This document shows, piece by piece, positions 25,034-33,851 of a stretch of DNA of 64,000 bases. This DNA comes from an uncultured Alistipes sp. GTDB lineage: Bacteria; Bacteroidota; Bacteroidia; Bacteroidales; UBA932. Numbering within the stretch: the first letter of the stretch is position 1; each line of letters begins with the position of its first letter. The stretch covers positions 186,001 through 250,000 of the forward strand of contig URSC01000001.1 of the NCBI GenBank assembly GCA_900550465.1, written 5' to 3'. Position numbers and translations under genes: made by a program. The notes under the pieces were generated by a model. The model worked only from the letters and a program-made list of their open reading frames with translations, did no database searches and was not told the origin of the DNA.

Positions 25034-25573
25034 TCATTTGTCAATTCCGTCACGCGAAAGGACGCCTTGGGTGTAATAATGCTTCACTTCTGCCATCTCG
25101 GTGACCAAATCCGCTGCATCGAGCAATTCCCCGGGTGCATACCGTCCTGTAATGATCACCTCAATGGACGGACATCGGGAGTGCAGATCCTTCAGGACAA
25201 GAGATGCCGGAAGCAGTCCGAAATATAGGGCAATGGCCAGCTCATCGAGAATTACAACATCGTATTCCCCGCTGTGGAGCAGAGCCGCACATCGCTCCCA
25301 TCCTTGGCGCGCAGTTTCCGCATCAGCAGGCTCGGGGACTTTTCCGATAAAGCATCCACGGCCCAGTTGTTCGATGTGGATACGGCCGAATGACGGGACA
25401 GAACCGTTGAACAATTGTTCTATTTTCGTTTCGTTGTATCTCATCGATTTGACAAATTGTCCGACATAGACATTTTTTCCTGCACATAAGGCACGCACCG
25501 CCAAGCCAAAGGCCGCTGTTGTCTTCCCTTTTCCGTTTCCGGTATATACATGAATATATCCCATGTTTTCCAT
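25034..25573 (-). CDS. cobO: cob(I)yrinic acid a,c-diamide adenosyltransferase
   Basis: 179 residues. P-loop GNGKGKTTAAFGLAVRA at about 13-30, then the BtuR/CobO blocks VGQFVKSMRYNE, the VVILDELAIALYFG Walker-B-like strand and IEVIITGRYAPGELLDAADL. It transfers the 5'-deoxyadenosyl group of ATP to cob(I)alamin or cob(I)yrinic acid diamide, producing the coenzyme form of B12. Two ATGs (25573 and 25564) are both possible; the second gives MGYIHVYTGNG, closer to usual CobO length. It lies next to a B12-transport locus, so it serves salvage of imported corrinoids as well as the de novo genes at 60-64 kb. Confidence 0.92.
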   Translation of the reverse strand: MENMGYIHVYTGNGKGKTTAAFGLAVRALCAGKNVYVGQFVKSMRYNETKIEQLFNGSVPSFGRIHIEQLGRGCFIGKVPEPADAETARQGWERCAALLHSGEYDVVILDELAIALYFGLLPASLVLKDLHSRCPSIEVIITGRYAPGELLDAADLVTEMAEVKHYYTQGVLSRDGIDK

Positions 25574-25575
25574 CT

Positions 25576-25857
25576 TTATAAAATTTTATTCGGTTTCCTT
25601 ATAGCGAACAAAGAATCAAGAAGGGCACAAAATTCTGCCCTCACTCTGTCCCGTTCCTCACTTAAACTATAGAATTTCCTCTGCGGACTACAATACTGCA
25701 CCATACTGGCGACCTCGCAGGATTCCACTCTGCATATATATAATATCGACATCCACGTCATACTCATGTTCATCATGGCTTTATAGACGACCAGCAGATA
25801 GCGTGGTAAGGTATCGACTGCATAAAGATAGCGGTATTTTTTGTAAAAGGGCTCCAC
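25576..25857 (-). CDS. hypothetical small protein upstream of cobO
   Basis: A 93-codon frame with a non-ATG first codon ends 2 bases before cobO. Internal ATGs near 25770 could give about 65 residues beginning MMNMSMTWMSILYICR. No family recognised; the C-terminal half (LSEERDRVRAEFCALLDSLF) could form a helix. The opening overlaps a CGCTATCTTTATG stretch that might instead be promoter. May be spurious. Confidence 0.25.
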   Translation of the reverse strand: MEPFYKKYRYLYAVDTLPRYLLVVYKAMMNMSMTWMSILYICRVESCEVASMVQYCSPQRKFYSLSEERDRVRAEFCALLDSLFAIRKPNKIL

Positions 25858-25916
25858 ATCGCAATATATTTGCGACCGACTTCGACGAAACCGGAAAAAA
25901 GGATTATCTTTGTCAT

Positions 25917-26489
25917 ATGGATTTACCGCATCGATATACAGCCGAGGATTTTACGGCGACACTACCTGCCGATGACTTCATCGCTCGCTTCCGTGATGCC
26001 GAACGCATCGCGGAATATTGCCGTTCCTGTCCCAATTATGGCCGCAGTTGGGGCTGTCCGCCATTCGAATTCCGCGTGGAGGAGTATCTCGCAGGCTATG
26101 ACTCCGTGTTGCTTGTCGCCACAAAGATCACTCCACAAACCCGCGACCTCCCGATTACGGACGCAACGGCATTGATTCGCCCCGAGCGTATCCGGCTCGA
26201 AAGGCGACTGCTTGAAATGGAGCGCCTTCACAACGGACGATCGTTCGCCTATGTCGGAACCTGCTTGTATTGTCCGGCAGGTACATGTACACGCCCCGAC
26301 GGGAAACCGTGCCGTCATCCGGAATGGGTCCGGCCCTCGCTTGAAGCATGTGGATTCGACATCGCACGCACGACTTCCGAGTTATTCGGCCTCGAATTGA
26401 AATGGGGAACCGACGGGCACATGCCCGAGTATCTGGTTCTTGTCTGCGGTTTTTTTCATCATAACGGGAAGGTGGTATGGAACGGATAA
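25917..26489 (+). CDS. DUF2284 predicted metal-binding protein
   Basis: 190 residues from ATG 25917. It has the cysteine-rich pattern of DUF2284: YCRSCPNYGRSWGCPPFEF near residue 40, then CLYCPAGTCTRPDGKPCRHP near 125, and a C-terminal GFFHHN. These cysteines probably bind an iron-sulfur cluster or another metal. The function of the family is unknown; members often lie beside corrinoid or radical-enzyme genes. It overlaps the next gene by 13 bases, so the two products are probably made in equal amounts and may work together. Confidence 0.85.
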   Translation: MDLPHRYTAEDFTATLPADDFIARFRDAERIAEYCRSCPNYGRSWGCPPFEFRVEEYLAGYDSVLLVATKITPQTRDLPITDATALIRPERIRLERRLLEMERLHNGRSFAYVGTCLYCPAGTCTRPDGKPCRHPEWVRPSLEACGFDIARTTSELFGLELKWGTDGHMPEYLVLVCGFFHHNGKVVWNG

Positions 26490-27184
26490 AGGCGGTTTTC
26501 AACTGGAGCGGGGGAAAAGATTCCGCCCATGCTTTGTTGCGGGCTCAACAATCGGACAAATACGAAATAGTCTCCTTGCTGACCACCGTAAACCGCGAGA
26601 CCCGACGTTCGACCATGCACGGTATTCCGCTTCCGCTGTTGCAGGTACAGGCCGACAGCATCGGCATCCCGCTTCATGTTGTGGACCTGACGCCGAAAGG
26701 CAACATGGAGGATTACGGGGCCGCCATGTCTCGGGCGGTAGCGCATTTCAAGGCTCTGGACGTGACACATTTCATTTTCGGCGATATCTTCCTGCACGAC
26801 GTGCGCAAATATCGGGAACAACAACTTGCCCTGCACGGCATCGAGGTCGTCGAACCGCTTTGGGGCAAGACCTCGGAGGAAGTAATGGCGGATTTTCTCG
26901 TCTCGGGACTCCGGACGGTCGTCGTAACCACCATGGCCGACGGCCTTGGGGCCGAAGCCATTGGTCGAGAGATCGACCGGGATTTTATCGGCTTACTGCC
27001 GGACGGCATCGACCCCAACGGCGAAAACGGCGAATACCATACCTTTTGTTACGACGGCCCGATTTTTCGATATCCTATCCCGTTTCGGCAGGGAGAACCC
27101 TTTTCACAAAGCTACGACATCCGACTCGACGACGGGACGGTGAAGACGTACTCCTACTGGTTTGCCAATCTGAAAGAGCGATAA
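26477..27184 (+). CDS. ATP-pyrophosphatase-like protein (Dph6/MJ0570-related)
   Basis: 235 residues with the adenine-nucleotide alpha-hydrolase motif FNWSGGKDSAHALL at about 8-21 and the typical second half: ADGLGAEAIGREID, then GIDPNGENGEYHTF, a hallmark of the diphthine-ammonia ligase-like COG2102 group. These enzymes adenylate a carboxylate and add ammonia. In bacteria the acceptor is not diphthine; amidation of a corrinoid or other cofactor side chain is one possibility suggested by the B12 context here. Translationally coupled to the DUF2284 gene and 160 bases upstream of the cobalamin riboswitch. Confidence 0.85.
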   Translation: MERIKAVFNWSGGKDSAHALLRAQQSDKYEIVSLLTTVNRETRRSTMHGIPLPLLQVQADSIGIPLHVVDLTPKGNMEDYGAAMSRAVAHFKALDVTHFIFGDIFLHDVRKYREQQLALHGIEVVEPLWGKTSEEVMADFLVSGLRTVVVTTMADGLGAEAIGREIDRDFIGLLPDGIDPNGENGEYHTFCYDGPIFRYPIPFRQGEPFSQSYDIRLDDGTVKTYSYWFANLKER

Positions 27185-27344
27185 AAAACTGTATTGAAAT
27201 AAAAGTTTCACATAACAACACAGGCGCTAAACCGTCTACAAGGGGATATATACATTATTTCGTTTTTTATTCGAGAAGCGCCTCTCGGAAAAATTTTGTG
27301 ATATTACATATCAACATTCGATGAATTTGTTTACCTTTGCAATT

Positions 27345-27515
27345 GGAAATGGTTTCTGAGGGAGTAGATCTCCCCTGAATGAAAAGGGAATCCGGTGAGA
27401 ATCCGGAACAGTACCCGCTGCTGTAAGTCCCCCAAAAAGTCATCGAACATATGCCACTGGTGTGATACTGGGAAGGCACGATGACCGGGATAAGTCAGAA
27501 GACCTGCCATGTCCG
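27345..27515 (+). ncRNA. cobalamin riboswitch (locus 1)
   Basis: Contains the class-defining segments in order: GAATCCGGTGAGAATCCGG, ACAGTACCCGCTGCTGTAAG, GCCACTG (27454-27460), GGGAAGGC, and the B12 box GTCAGAAGACCTGCC (27494-27508). A TACCTTTG -7 box lies at 27332-27339. It should turn the downstream btuFCD-nrdDG genes off when adenosylcobalamin is plentiful. The gap 27185-27631 holds this RNA and nothing else recognised. Confidence 0.93.
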
Positions 27516-27631
27516 AAATGAGATTTACACCTGCGGGATCACGGGTTGAAGTTAAAAAAGGTCGTTATTACCTTTTCTGTCTTTTTCTCCTTCATTTCGC
27601 AGATATTTAGAATATATGTAATGCTGCGAAT

Positions 27632-27865
27632 ATGAAAAAATTCTACACCAACCACAAATTCTTTTTTCCGGGCTTGCTCCTTATAGGGTTGTGCCTCTTT
27701 TTGTCATGTAACAAGGACAACGTCATAGAAGAAGATATCACGCAAAAACCCGTTATCTCACTGGACAGCGAGACTGGTATTTACACACTAAAGATAGGCC
27801 ATACCTTAACAATCTCTCCCACGGTAGAACATTCGGAAGGAGCCATGTACTCGTCATCGGAATAA
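27632..27865 (+). pseudogene. N-terminal fragment of a surface lipoprotein
   Basis: 77 residues: basic start, hydrophobic segment and lipobox LFLSCNK, then ISLDSETGIYTLKIGHTLTI and SPTVEHSEGAMYS, which looks like the opening beta-sandwich of a much larger Bacteroidales cell-surface protein. The frame ends abruptly at SSSE. Directly behind a cobalamin riboswitch, the intact gene may have been a B12-binding surface protein, but this cannot be shown. A short secreted lipoprotein might still be made. Confidence 0.55.
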
Positions 27866-27915
27866 CGCCTAAATTTGGGAAAAACAAAAAATAGGAACTG
27901 ATAATTTATAACAAT

Positions 27916-29055
27916 ATGAACGCATTGAAAAATCTAAGCCTTGTATTATTGCTTTCTTTGGCATTTACGGGCTGTCACAACAAAAGTTCAAAACTCAATG
28001 ATTTCAACCAGTCGGTGTACGTTCCCGAGTATGCCAAGGGCTTCGACATCAAGGGGGCGGACGGTAAAGAGAGTGTGTTGATAACCGTCACTAATCCCTG
28101 GCAGGGAGCGGATAGTGTGACCACATGGCTGTATATTGCCCGCAACGGTGAAGAGGTGCCCGAAGGATATACCGGGCAAGTACTTGAAGGAGAAGCCAAA
28201 CACATTGTGGCGATGTCTTCGACCCATATCGCCATGCTCGACGCCATTGGCGAAGTAGGACGAATAACTGGCGTATCGGGCCTCGATTACATTTCGAATT
28301 CTGATATTCAGGCTCGTCGCGATAGCATTGGCGATGTCGGATATGAAGGAAACATCAACTATGAGTTAATGCTCTCACTCGACCCCGATCTTGTCCTGCT
28401 TTATGGTGTGAACGGTGCAAACTCAATGGAGAGCAAACTCAAGGAACTCGGCATACCGTTTATGTATGTAGGCGATTATCTTGAAGAGTCTCCGCTCGGC
28501 AAGGCCGAATGGATGGTTGCGCTTTCGGAAGTCGTTGACAAACGGGAAAATGGCAAAAAGACATTTGCCACAATACCGGTCCGATATAACGCTTTGAAAA
28601 AGAAAGTCGCGGAAAATGCCAAAAACTCTCCCACGGTAATGCTCAACATTCCTTACGGAGATTCATGGTTTATGCCCTCGACCGAAAGTTATGCCATCAG
28701 GTTGATTTCAGATGCCGGGGGCGATTACATCTATAAAAAGAATACGGGGAATGCCTCAAAACCCATAGACTTGGAGGAAGCATACCTGTTGGCTTCCGAC
28801 GCGGACATGTGGCTTAACGTGGGGATGCTCAACACGCTGGACGAGCTGAAGGCCTCCTGTCCCAAATTTGTCGATACACGGTGTTTCAAAACTGGAAACG
28901 TCTATAATAATAACGCTCGCGTCAATTCGTCAGGTGGTAATGATTATTTCGAGTCGGCTGTGGTACACCCAGAGTTGGTTCTGCGTGACCTCGTGAAGAT
29001 TTTTCACCCGGAATTGGTGGAAGAGGATTTTGTGTACTACAAGAAACTGAAATAA
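27916..29055 (+). CDS. btuF: cobalamin-type ABC transporter substrate-binding lipoprotein
   Basis: 379 residues, lipobox LAFTGC (Cys20). Two-lobed BtuF/FhuD-type binding protein: VAMSSTHIAMLDAIGEVGRI, the DPDLVLLYG strand near 155, MYVGDYLEESPLGKAEWM near 185, and the second lobe with MLNIPYGDSWFMPSTESYA. It should capture corrinoid in the periplasm and present it to BtuCD. Assignment to B12 rather than iron chelates rests on the riboswitch and the cobO-linked context. The next gene starts right after the stop codon. Confidence 0.87.
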   Translation: MNALKNLSLVLLLSLAFTGCHNKSSKLNDFNQSVYVPEYAKGFDIKGADGKESVLITVTNPWQGADSVTTWLYIARNGEEVPEGYTGQVLEGEAKHIVAMSSTHIAMLDAIGEVGRITGVSGLDYISNSDIQARRDSIGDVGYEGNINYELMLSLDPDLVLLYGVNGANSMESKLKELGIPFMYVGDYLEESPLGKAEWMVALSEVVDKRENGKKTFATIPVRYNALKKKVAENAKNSPTVMLNIPYGDSWFMPSTESYAIRLISDAGGDYIYKKNTGNASKPIDLEEAYLLASDADMWLNVGMLNTLDELKASCPKFVDTRCFKTGNVYNNNARVNSSGGNDYFESAVVHPELVLRDLVKIFHPELVEEDFVYYKKLK

Positions 29056-30036
29056 ATGCGTTCCCGTTCGACCATACAGTTCTCCATACTGATTGTTTTA
29101 ACGGCCGTCCTCTTTTTTCTGGACTTGGCCATAGGAGCGGTCAACATTCCAGTCCGCGATGTATGGGCGGCACTGACCGGAGGCGAGTGTCCTCGTGCCA
29201 TAGAAAAGATTGTGCTCAACATACGCCTTATAAAGGCTGTAGTGGCACTGTTGGCCGGAGCCGCCTTATCGGTCAGCGGGTTACAGATGCAGACGCTTTT
29301 CCGTAATCCGCTTGCCGGTCCTTACGTGCTCGGCATCAGCTCTGGTGCAAGCCTCGGGGTGGCACTCGTGGTTCTCACGGGAGTTGGTTCATCGTTGGGA
29401 ATAGCCGGAGCGGCATGGGCAGGCGCTGCTGCCGTATTGCTGGTTATAACCGCAGTGGGACATCGTATTAAGGATATTTTGGTAATATTGATTCTCGGCA
29501 TGATGTTTTCGTCTGGAATAAGTGCTATCGTTCAGATACTGCAATATACCGCTAATGACGAGTCTCTGAAAATGTTTGTGATTTGGACGATGGGCTCATT
29601 GGGTGATGTGACAGTGCCGCAGCTTATCATCCTCATGCCGTCTGTATTGGTCGGGCTGTTGCTGGCAGTGATAACAATCAAGCCTCTCAATCTCCTGTTG
29701 TTTGGCGAAGAGTACGCCATTACGATGGGGTTGAATCTTCGGCGTTCTCGTGGTCTGCTGTTTCTCTCGACGACACTGCTTGCCGGAACCGTAACTGCTT
29801 TTTGCGGTCCGATAGGGTTCATCGGCCTTGCCATGCCTCATGTAACACGAATGTTGTTTCAAAACAGCGATCATCGCGTCCTTGTTCCGGGAACCATCCT
29901 GTCGGGAGCATCCGTATTGCTCTTTTGCGATATTGTAGCTAAAGTATTCACCTTGCCGATAAACGCCATTACCGCACTACTGGGAATACCGATTGTAGTA
30001 TGGGTCGTTTTACGCAACAAATCCATTGCAGCATGA
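29056..30036 (+). CDS. btuC: cobalamin ABC transporter permease
   Basis: 326 residues of the FecCD/BtuC permease family, about ten membrane segments. Signature stretches: SVSGLQMQTLFRNPLAGPYV, LGISSGASLGVALV, the LLFGEEYAITMGLNLRRSR coupling region contacting the ATPase, and CGPIGFIGLAMPHVTRML. It forms the inner-membrane channel with BtuD. Begins at 29056 without a gap after btuF and overlaps btuD by 4 bases (ATGA at 30033-30036). Confidence 0.9.
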   Translation: MRSRSTIQFSILIVLTAVLFFLDLAIGAVNIPVRDVWAALTGGECPRAIEKIVLNIRLIKAVVALLAGAALSVSGLQMQTLFRNPLAGPYVLGISSGASLGVALVVLTGVGSSLGIAGAAWAGAAAVLLVITAVGHRIKDILVILILGMMFSSGISAIVQILQYTANDESLKMFVIWTMGSLGDVTVPQLIILMPSVLVGLLLAVITIKPLNLLLFGEEYAITMGLNLRRSRGLLFLSTTLLAGTVTAFCGPIGFIGLAMPHVTRMLFQNSDHRVLVPGTILSGASVLLFCDIVAKVFTLPINAITALLGIPIVVWVVLRNKSIAA

Positions 30037-30788
30037 TAGAGTTACACCATTTTTCCATAGGTTACGGGGAGAATTTACTGCTTCGTGAGGTCGATGCATC
30101 GATAAAAGAGGGCAAACTGACTGCCCTTATCGGGCGCAATGGGACGGGCAAGTCCACCTTGTTGCGAGCCATTGCCGGACTGAATCGATGCTATTCAGGT
30201 GATATAAATCTGAACGGACAAAATATAGCTGACATGCGAGCCGGAGAGATGGCAAAAAAAATGGCCTTTGTCACGACAGGACGAACACGTATAGCTAATT
30301 TGAGGTGTTGTGATGTCGTAGCTGTCGGACGTGCGCCATACACGAATTGGATAGGCAAGATGCAGGATACAGACAAGGCCATTGTGATGCGATCTCTTGC
30401 TTTGGTGGGTATGGAAACCTTTGCAGACCGGACGATGGATAAAATGAGTGACGGTGAATGCCAGCGTATAATGATAGCACGGGCTTTAGCACAGTCAACC
30501 CCTGTGATATTGCTTGATGAACCTACATCATTTCTTGATATGCCTAACCGTTACGAGCTATGTACGCTATTGTCCAGACTCGCACACGAAGAAAAAAAGT
30601 GCATTCTGTTTTCCACGCACGAACTTGACATTGCCCTGACTTTGGCTGATTCGATTGCTCTTATCGACACGCCGGAACTCCTGTGTATGTCGACTGGGGA
30701 AATGCGTAGAAGTGGCACCATAGAACGACTTTTCCAAAATGACCGTATATCTTTTGATCCGACAACAGGGTTCGTCAAGATAAAGTAA
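30033..30788 (+). CDS. btuD: cobalamin ABC transporter ATPase
   Basis: 251 residues from ATG 30033 (MIELHHFSIGYGENLL). Walker A GRNGTGKSTLLRAIAG near 35-50, the Q-loop region VTTGRT, signature MSDGECQR (S-D-G-E rather than S-G-G-Q, as is common in this group) and Walker B VILLDEPTSFLD. It powers import through BtuC. The ATGA overlap with btuC couples translation. Paralogous to, but about 88 residues shorter than, the ATPase at 59265-60284. Confidence 0.9.
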   Translation: MIELHHFSIGYGENLLLREVDASIKEGKLTALIGRNGTGKSTLLRAIAGLNRCYSGDINLNGQNIADMRAGEMAKKMAFVTTGRTRIANLRCCDVVAVGRAPYTNWIGKMQDTDKAIVMRSLALVGMETFADRTMDKMSDGECQRIMIARALAQSTPVILLDEPTSFLDMPNRYELCTLLSRLAHEEKKCILFSTHELDIALTLADSIALIDTPELLCMSTGEMRRSGTIERLFQNDRISFDPTTGFVKIK

Positions 30789-30886
30789 TGACGGACATTT
30801 TCTTCAAGAATTATATAGACATCAAAGGAGGAACATTAATGATAGAAACAAGACAGAAATAAATATTACAATATAAGTTAATTATT

Positions 30887-32995
30887 ATGGAATCTACTGG
30901 TTTTAAGAACTTTACTATTACCAAGCGGGATGGATCCATAGAGCTGTTCTCGCTCGATAAAATCATGAATGCTATTATTAAGGCATTCAATTCCGTGGAT
31001 GAAACCATAGACTTGGAAGGGATGTCAAAGATATTAGGACATCTTGATTTACACGATGGCATAAAGGTGGAGGATGTGCAAAATCAGGTGGAAGAAGCGC
31101 TGATGCGCGAAGGTCACTACCGTGTAGCCAAGTCATTCATGCTTTACCGTCAGCGTCATGCCGAAGATCGGGAAGCGATGGAAAAGATGAAATTCTTAGC
31201 CGATTATTGTGCTGCCGCCAATGCCGCCACGGGTTCAAAATACGATGCCAATGCCAACGTGGAACACAAAAATATAGCTACATTGATCGGAGAGTTGCCA
31301 AAATCAAATTTCATACGTCTTAATCGTCGATTGTTGACTGAACGCATCAGAAAAATGTATGGGAAGGAACTTGCTGACAAATATCTTGATTTGCTCAACT
31401 GTCATTTTATATACAAGAATGACGAAACAAGTCTGGCCAACTATTGTGCCTCTATTACCATGTATCCATGGCTTATAGGCGGGACAATCTCGATTGGCGG
31501 GAACTCCACCGCACCAACCAACCTGAAGTCATTCTGTGGAGGATTTGTCAACATGGTTTTCATGGTATCAAGTATGTTGAGCGGTGCGTGTGCCACACCA
31601 GAGTTTCTCATGTACCTGAATTACTTTATCGGCATGGAATATGGTAAAGATTATTGGAGGGAGACTGAAAAAGTGGTCGATTTGTCTGTCAGACAGAGAA
31701 CTATAGATAAGGTCATAACAGATTGTTTTGAGCAAATAGTCTATTCTATCAATCAGCCGACAGGAGCTCGTAACTATCAGGCCGTATTTTGGAACATATC
31801 CTATTATGACAAGCCTTACTTTGATAGTCTTTTTAGGGAGTTCCGTTTCCCGGACGGCAGTTGTCCGGATTGGGACGGGCTGAACTGGCTGCAAAAAAGA
31901 TTTATGAAGTGGTTTAACAAAGAACGGACCAAGACGGTCCTCACGTTCCCTGTAGAGACTATGGCCTTGTTGTCCCATGATGGGGATGTAATGGATGAAG
32001 AATGGGGCGATTTTACTGCAGAAATGTATGCCGAAGGACATTCTTTCTTTACCTACATGAGTGATAATGCCGATTCGCTTAGCTCATGTTGCCGATTGAG
32101 AAACCAGATACAGGATAATGGCTTCAGCTATACATTGGGGGCAGGAGGCATTTCTACCGGTTCAAAAAGTGTTCTTACGATCAACCTGAATCGTTGTGTG
32201 CAATATGCCGTAAACCACGAGATAGACTATCTGGAATACTTAAGCGATGTTATTGACACCTGTCATAAGGTACAATTAGCCTATAATGAGAATTTGAAAG
32301 AGCTACAAGAGCATGGTATGTTGCCATTGTTTGATGCTGGCTACATCAATATCGGCCGTCAATATCTCACGATTGGCATCAATGGTTTAGTAGAAGCGGC
32401 TGAATTCATGGGGATGCAGATAACCAATAACCCGGGATATCTGAAATTTGTTCAGGCAATCTTGGGGCTAATAGAAAAATACAATCGGCAATACCGGACA
32501 AAAGACATATTATTTAATTGTGAGATGATACCTGCCGAAAATGTAGGCGTGAAACATGCTAAGTGGGATCGTGAAGATGGATATTTTGTGCCTCGAGATT
32601 GCTACAACAGCTATTTTTACATAGTCGAAGACGAATCTCTAACCATCATCGATAAATTTAAGATGCATGGTACTCCCTATATAGAGCATCTTACTGGAGG
32701 TTCAGCTCTTCACATGAATTTGGATGAGCATTTGAGTGCTCCGCAGTATCGCCAACTGTTGAGAGTTGCAGCTCGCGAGGGTACGAACTATTTCACATTC
32801 AACATACCCAATACGGTATGCAACGATTGTGGACACATCGATAAGCGTTATCTGCAAGAATGTCCCGTGTGCCATAGTAGAAACATAGATTATTTAACAC
32901 GAGTGATAGGTTATCTGAAGCGTATAAGTAATTTCTCTCAGGCGCGTCAAAAAGAGGCGGCTCGACGTTATTATGCTCATGGAGTAAAAGAATGA
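30887..32995 (+). CDS. nrdD: class III anaerobic ribonucleoside-triphosphate reductase (copy 1)
   Basis: 702 residues. The N-terminal ATP-cone (TITKRDGSIELFSLDKIMNA) regulates activity by ATP/dATP. The ten-stranded barrel follows with SLSSCCRLRNQIQDNG and SYTLGAGG. The C-terminus has a zinc site CNDCGHIDKRYLQECPVC and the glycyl-radical loop RVIGYLKR with Gly675. It makes deoxynucleotides without oxygen, using a radical installed by NrdG, and needs no B12. It lies 98 bases behind btuD, without a terminator, in a riboswitch-led operon. It is strongly similar to the copy at 54476-56566, but in A+T-richer DNA. Confidence 0.95.
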   Translation: MESTGFKNFTITKRDGSIELFSLDKIMNAIIKAFNSVDETIDLEGMSKILGHLDLHDGIKVEDVQNQVEEALMREGHYRVAKSFMLYRQRHAEDREAMEKMKFLADYCAAANAATGSKYDANANVEHKNIATLIGELPKSNFIRLNRRLLTERIRKMYGKELADKYLDLLNCHFIYKNDETSLANYCASITMYPWLIGGTISIGGNSTAPTNLKSFCGGFVNMVFMVSSMLSGACATPEFLMYLNYFIGMEYGKDYWRETEKVVDLSVRQRTIDKVITDCFEQIVYSINQPTGARNYQAVFWNISYYDKPYFDSLFREFRFPDGSCPDWDGLNWLQKRFMKWFNKERTKTVLTFPVETMALLSHDGDVMDEEWGDFTAEMYAEGHSFFTYMSDNADSLSSCCRLRNQIQDNGFSYTLGAGGISTGSKSVLTINLNRCVQYAVNHEIDYLEYLSDVIDTCHKVQLAYNENLKELQEHGMLPLFDAGYINIGRQYLTIGINGLVEAAEFMGMQITNNPGYLKFVQAILGLIEKYNRQYRTKDILFNCEMIPAENVGVKHAKWDREDGYFVPRDCYNSYFYIVEDESLTIIDKFKMHGTPYIEHLTGGSALHMNLDEHLSAPQYRQLLRVAAREGTNYFTFNIPNTVCNDCGHIDKRYLQECPVCHSRNIDYLTRVIGYLKRISNFSQARQKEAARRYYAHGVKE

Positions 32996-32996
32996 T

Positions 32997-33467
32997 ATGC
33001 TGAAGTTTGTAAGTTACGATATTGTTTTTCAGGAGATTCCAGACGAGGTGACACTTGCTGTTAATATTTCAGGTTGTCCAAATGGTTGTCTTGGCTGTCA
33101 CAGTCCACATTTACAGCAGGATATCGGACACCCACTGACTTCCGAAGCACTCGATTTACTGCTGAGGGAGTACGAAGGGGCGATTACTTGTTTTTGTTTT
33201 ATGGGAGGGGATGGATCTCCTGAGGATGTAGCTTTGCTGGCCAACTGGCTTCGGGAACACTATCCGCAATTGAAAACAGCCTGGTATTCTGGCCGAACAA
33301 AAATACCAGAAGAAATGGATGTAAGACTATTTGACTATCTGAAACTTGGACCGTATCTGGAGCGGGACGGAGGATTACGCAGTAGGACGACAAATCAACG
33401 GTTGTACCATGTATCTGTTGGTTCCAATGGAGTGCATATGAAAGATATTACGACACGGTTTTGGTAA
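32997..33467 (+). CDS. nrdG: anaerobic ribonucleotide reductase activating protein (copy 1)
   Basis: 156 residues, radical SAM enzyme with NISGCPNGCLGCHSPHLQ (CxxxCxxC cluster site) near 20-40, the FCFMGGDGSPEDV strand and the end MKDITTRFW. It generates a 5'-deoxyadenosyl radical to make the glycyl radical in NrdD. It starts one base after the nrdD stop. In this copy the protein ends normally at RFW followed by TAA, which is the reference point for the fused second copy. Confidence 0.95.
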   Translation: MLKFVSYDIVFQEIPDEVTLAVNISGCPNGCLGCHSPHLQQDIGHPLTSEALDLLLREYEGAITCFCFMGGDGSPEDVALLANWLREHYPQLKTAWYSGRTKIPEEMDVRLFDYLKLGPYLERDGGLRSRTTNQRLYHVSVGSNGVHMKDITTRFW

Positions 33468-33596
33468 AATGGACTATCGCGACTCGTATTTATCAATCAA
33501 AGATAGCGAATATAAATAAGCATTGCAATGAATACAGATACATTGGCTGTATTGAAAAATATTCGAAAGTATTCATAACTAAGAACCAAGTTTCAT

Positions 33597-33755
33597 ATGT
33601 TCCATAGCGAATCTGTCTCTTGGAATATTGACAGAGTTAAAGATATTCACAGAGAAATGCTGGTTGTCATGGGATTGATGAAAATAGAAAATCCTGAATT
33701 GCTTTGTCAAATATTCGGGTCTGACATGCAAGTGACAGCGTGTGGAAAAGATTGA
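33597..33755 (+). CDS. possible small hypothetical ORF
   Basis: 52 codons from ATG 33597 (MFHSESVSWNIDRVKDIHRE) to TGA. Helical and charged, no family recognised. It ends inside the first base pairs of the GAGGGTGTCA repeat at 33754, so it may be the cut tail of an older gene or not a gene at all. Confidence 0.2.
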   Translation: MFHSESVSWNIDRVKDIHREMLVVMGLMKIENPELLCQIFGSDMQVTACGKD

Positions 33756-33847
33756 GGGTGTCAAAACTCCCTTTTTGAAAGACTTAACTTGCTACAGCTT
33801 TCTTTGGCAGGGTAAATTTTTATATTTGGGCATTATGACACCCCCCT
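33754..33847. repeat. 94-bp segment with IS-like terminal inverted repeats
   Basis: GAGGGTGTCA (33754-33763) at the left and TGACACCCCCCTC ending at 33848 at the right are inverted repeats of each other apart from extra C residues. The interior is A+T-rich with no ORF. It looks like a miniature inverted-repeat element or the scar of an IS whose body was lost. It lies at the boundary between nrdG and the coupling-protein gene. Confidence 0.45.
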
Positions 33848-33851
33848 CTTT

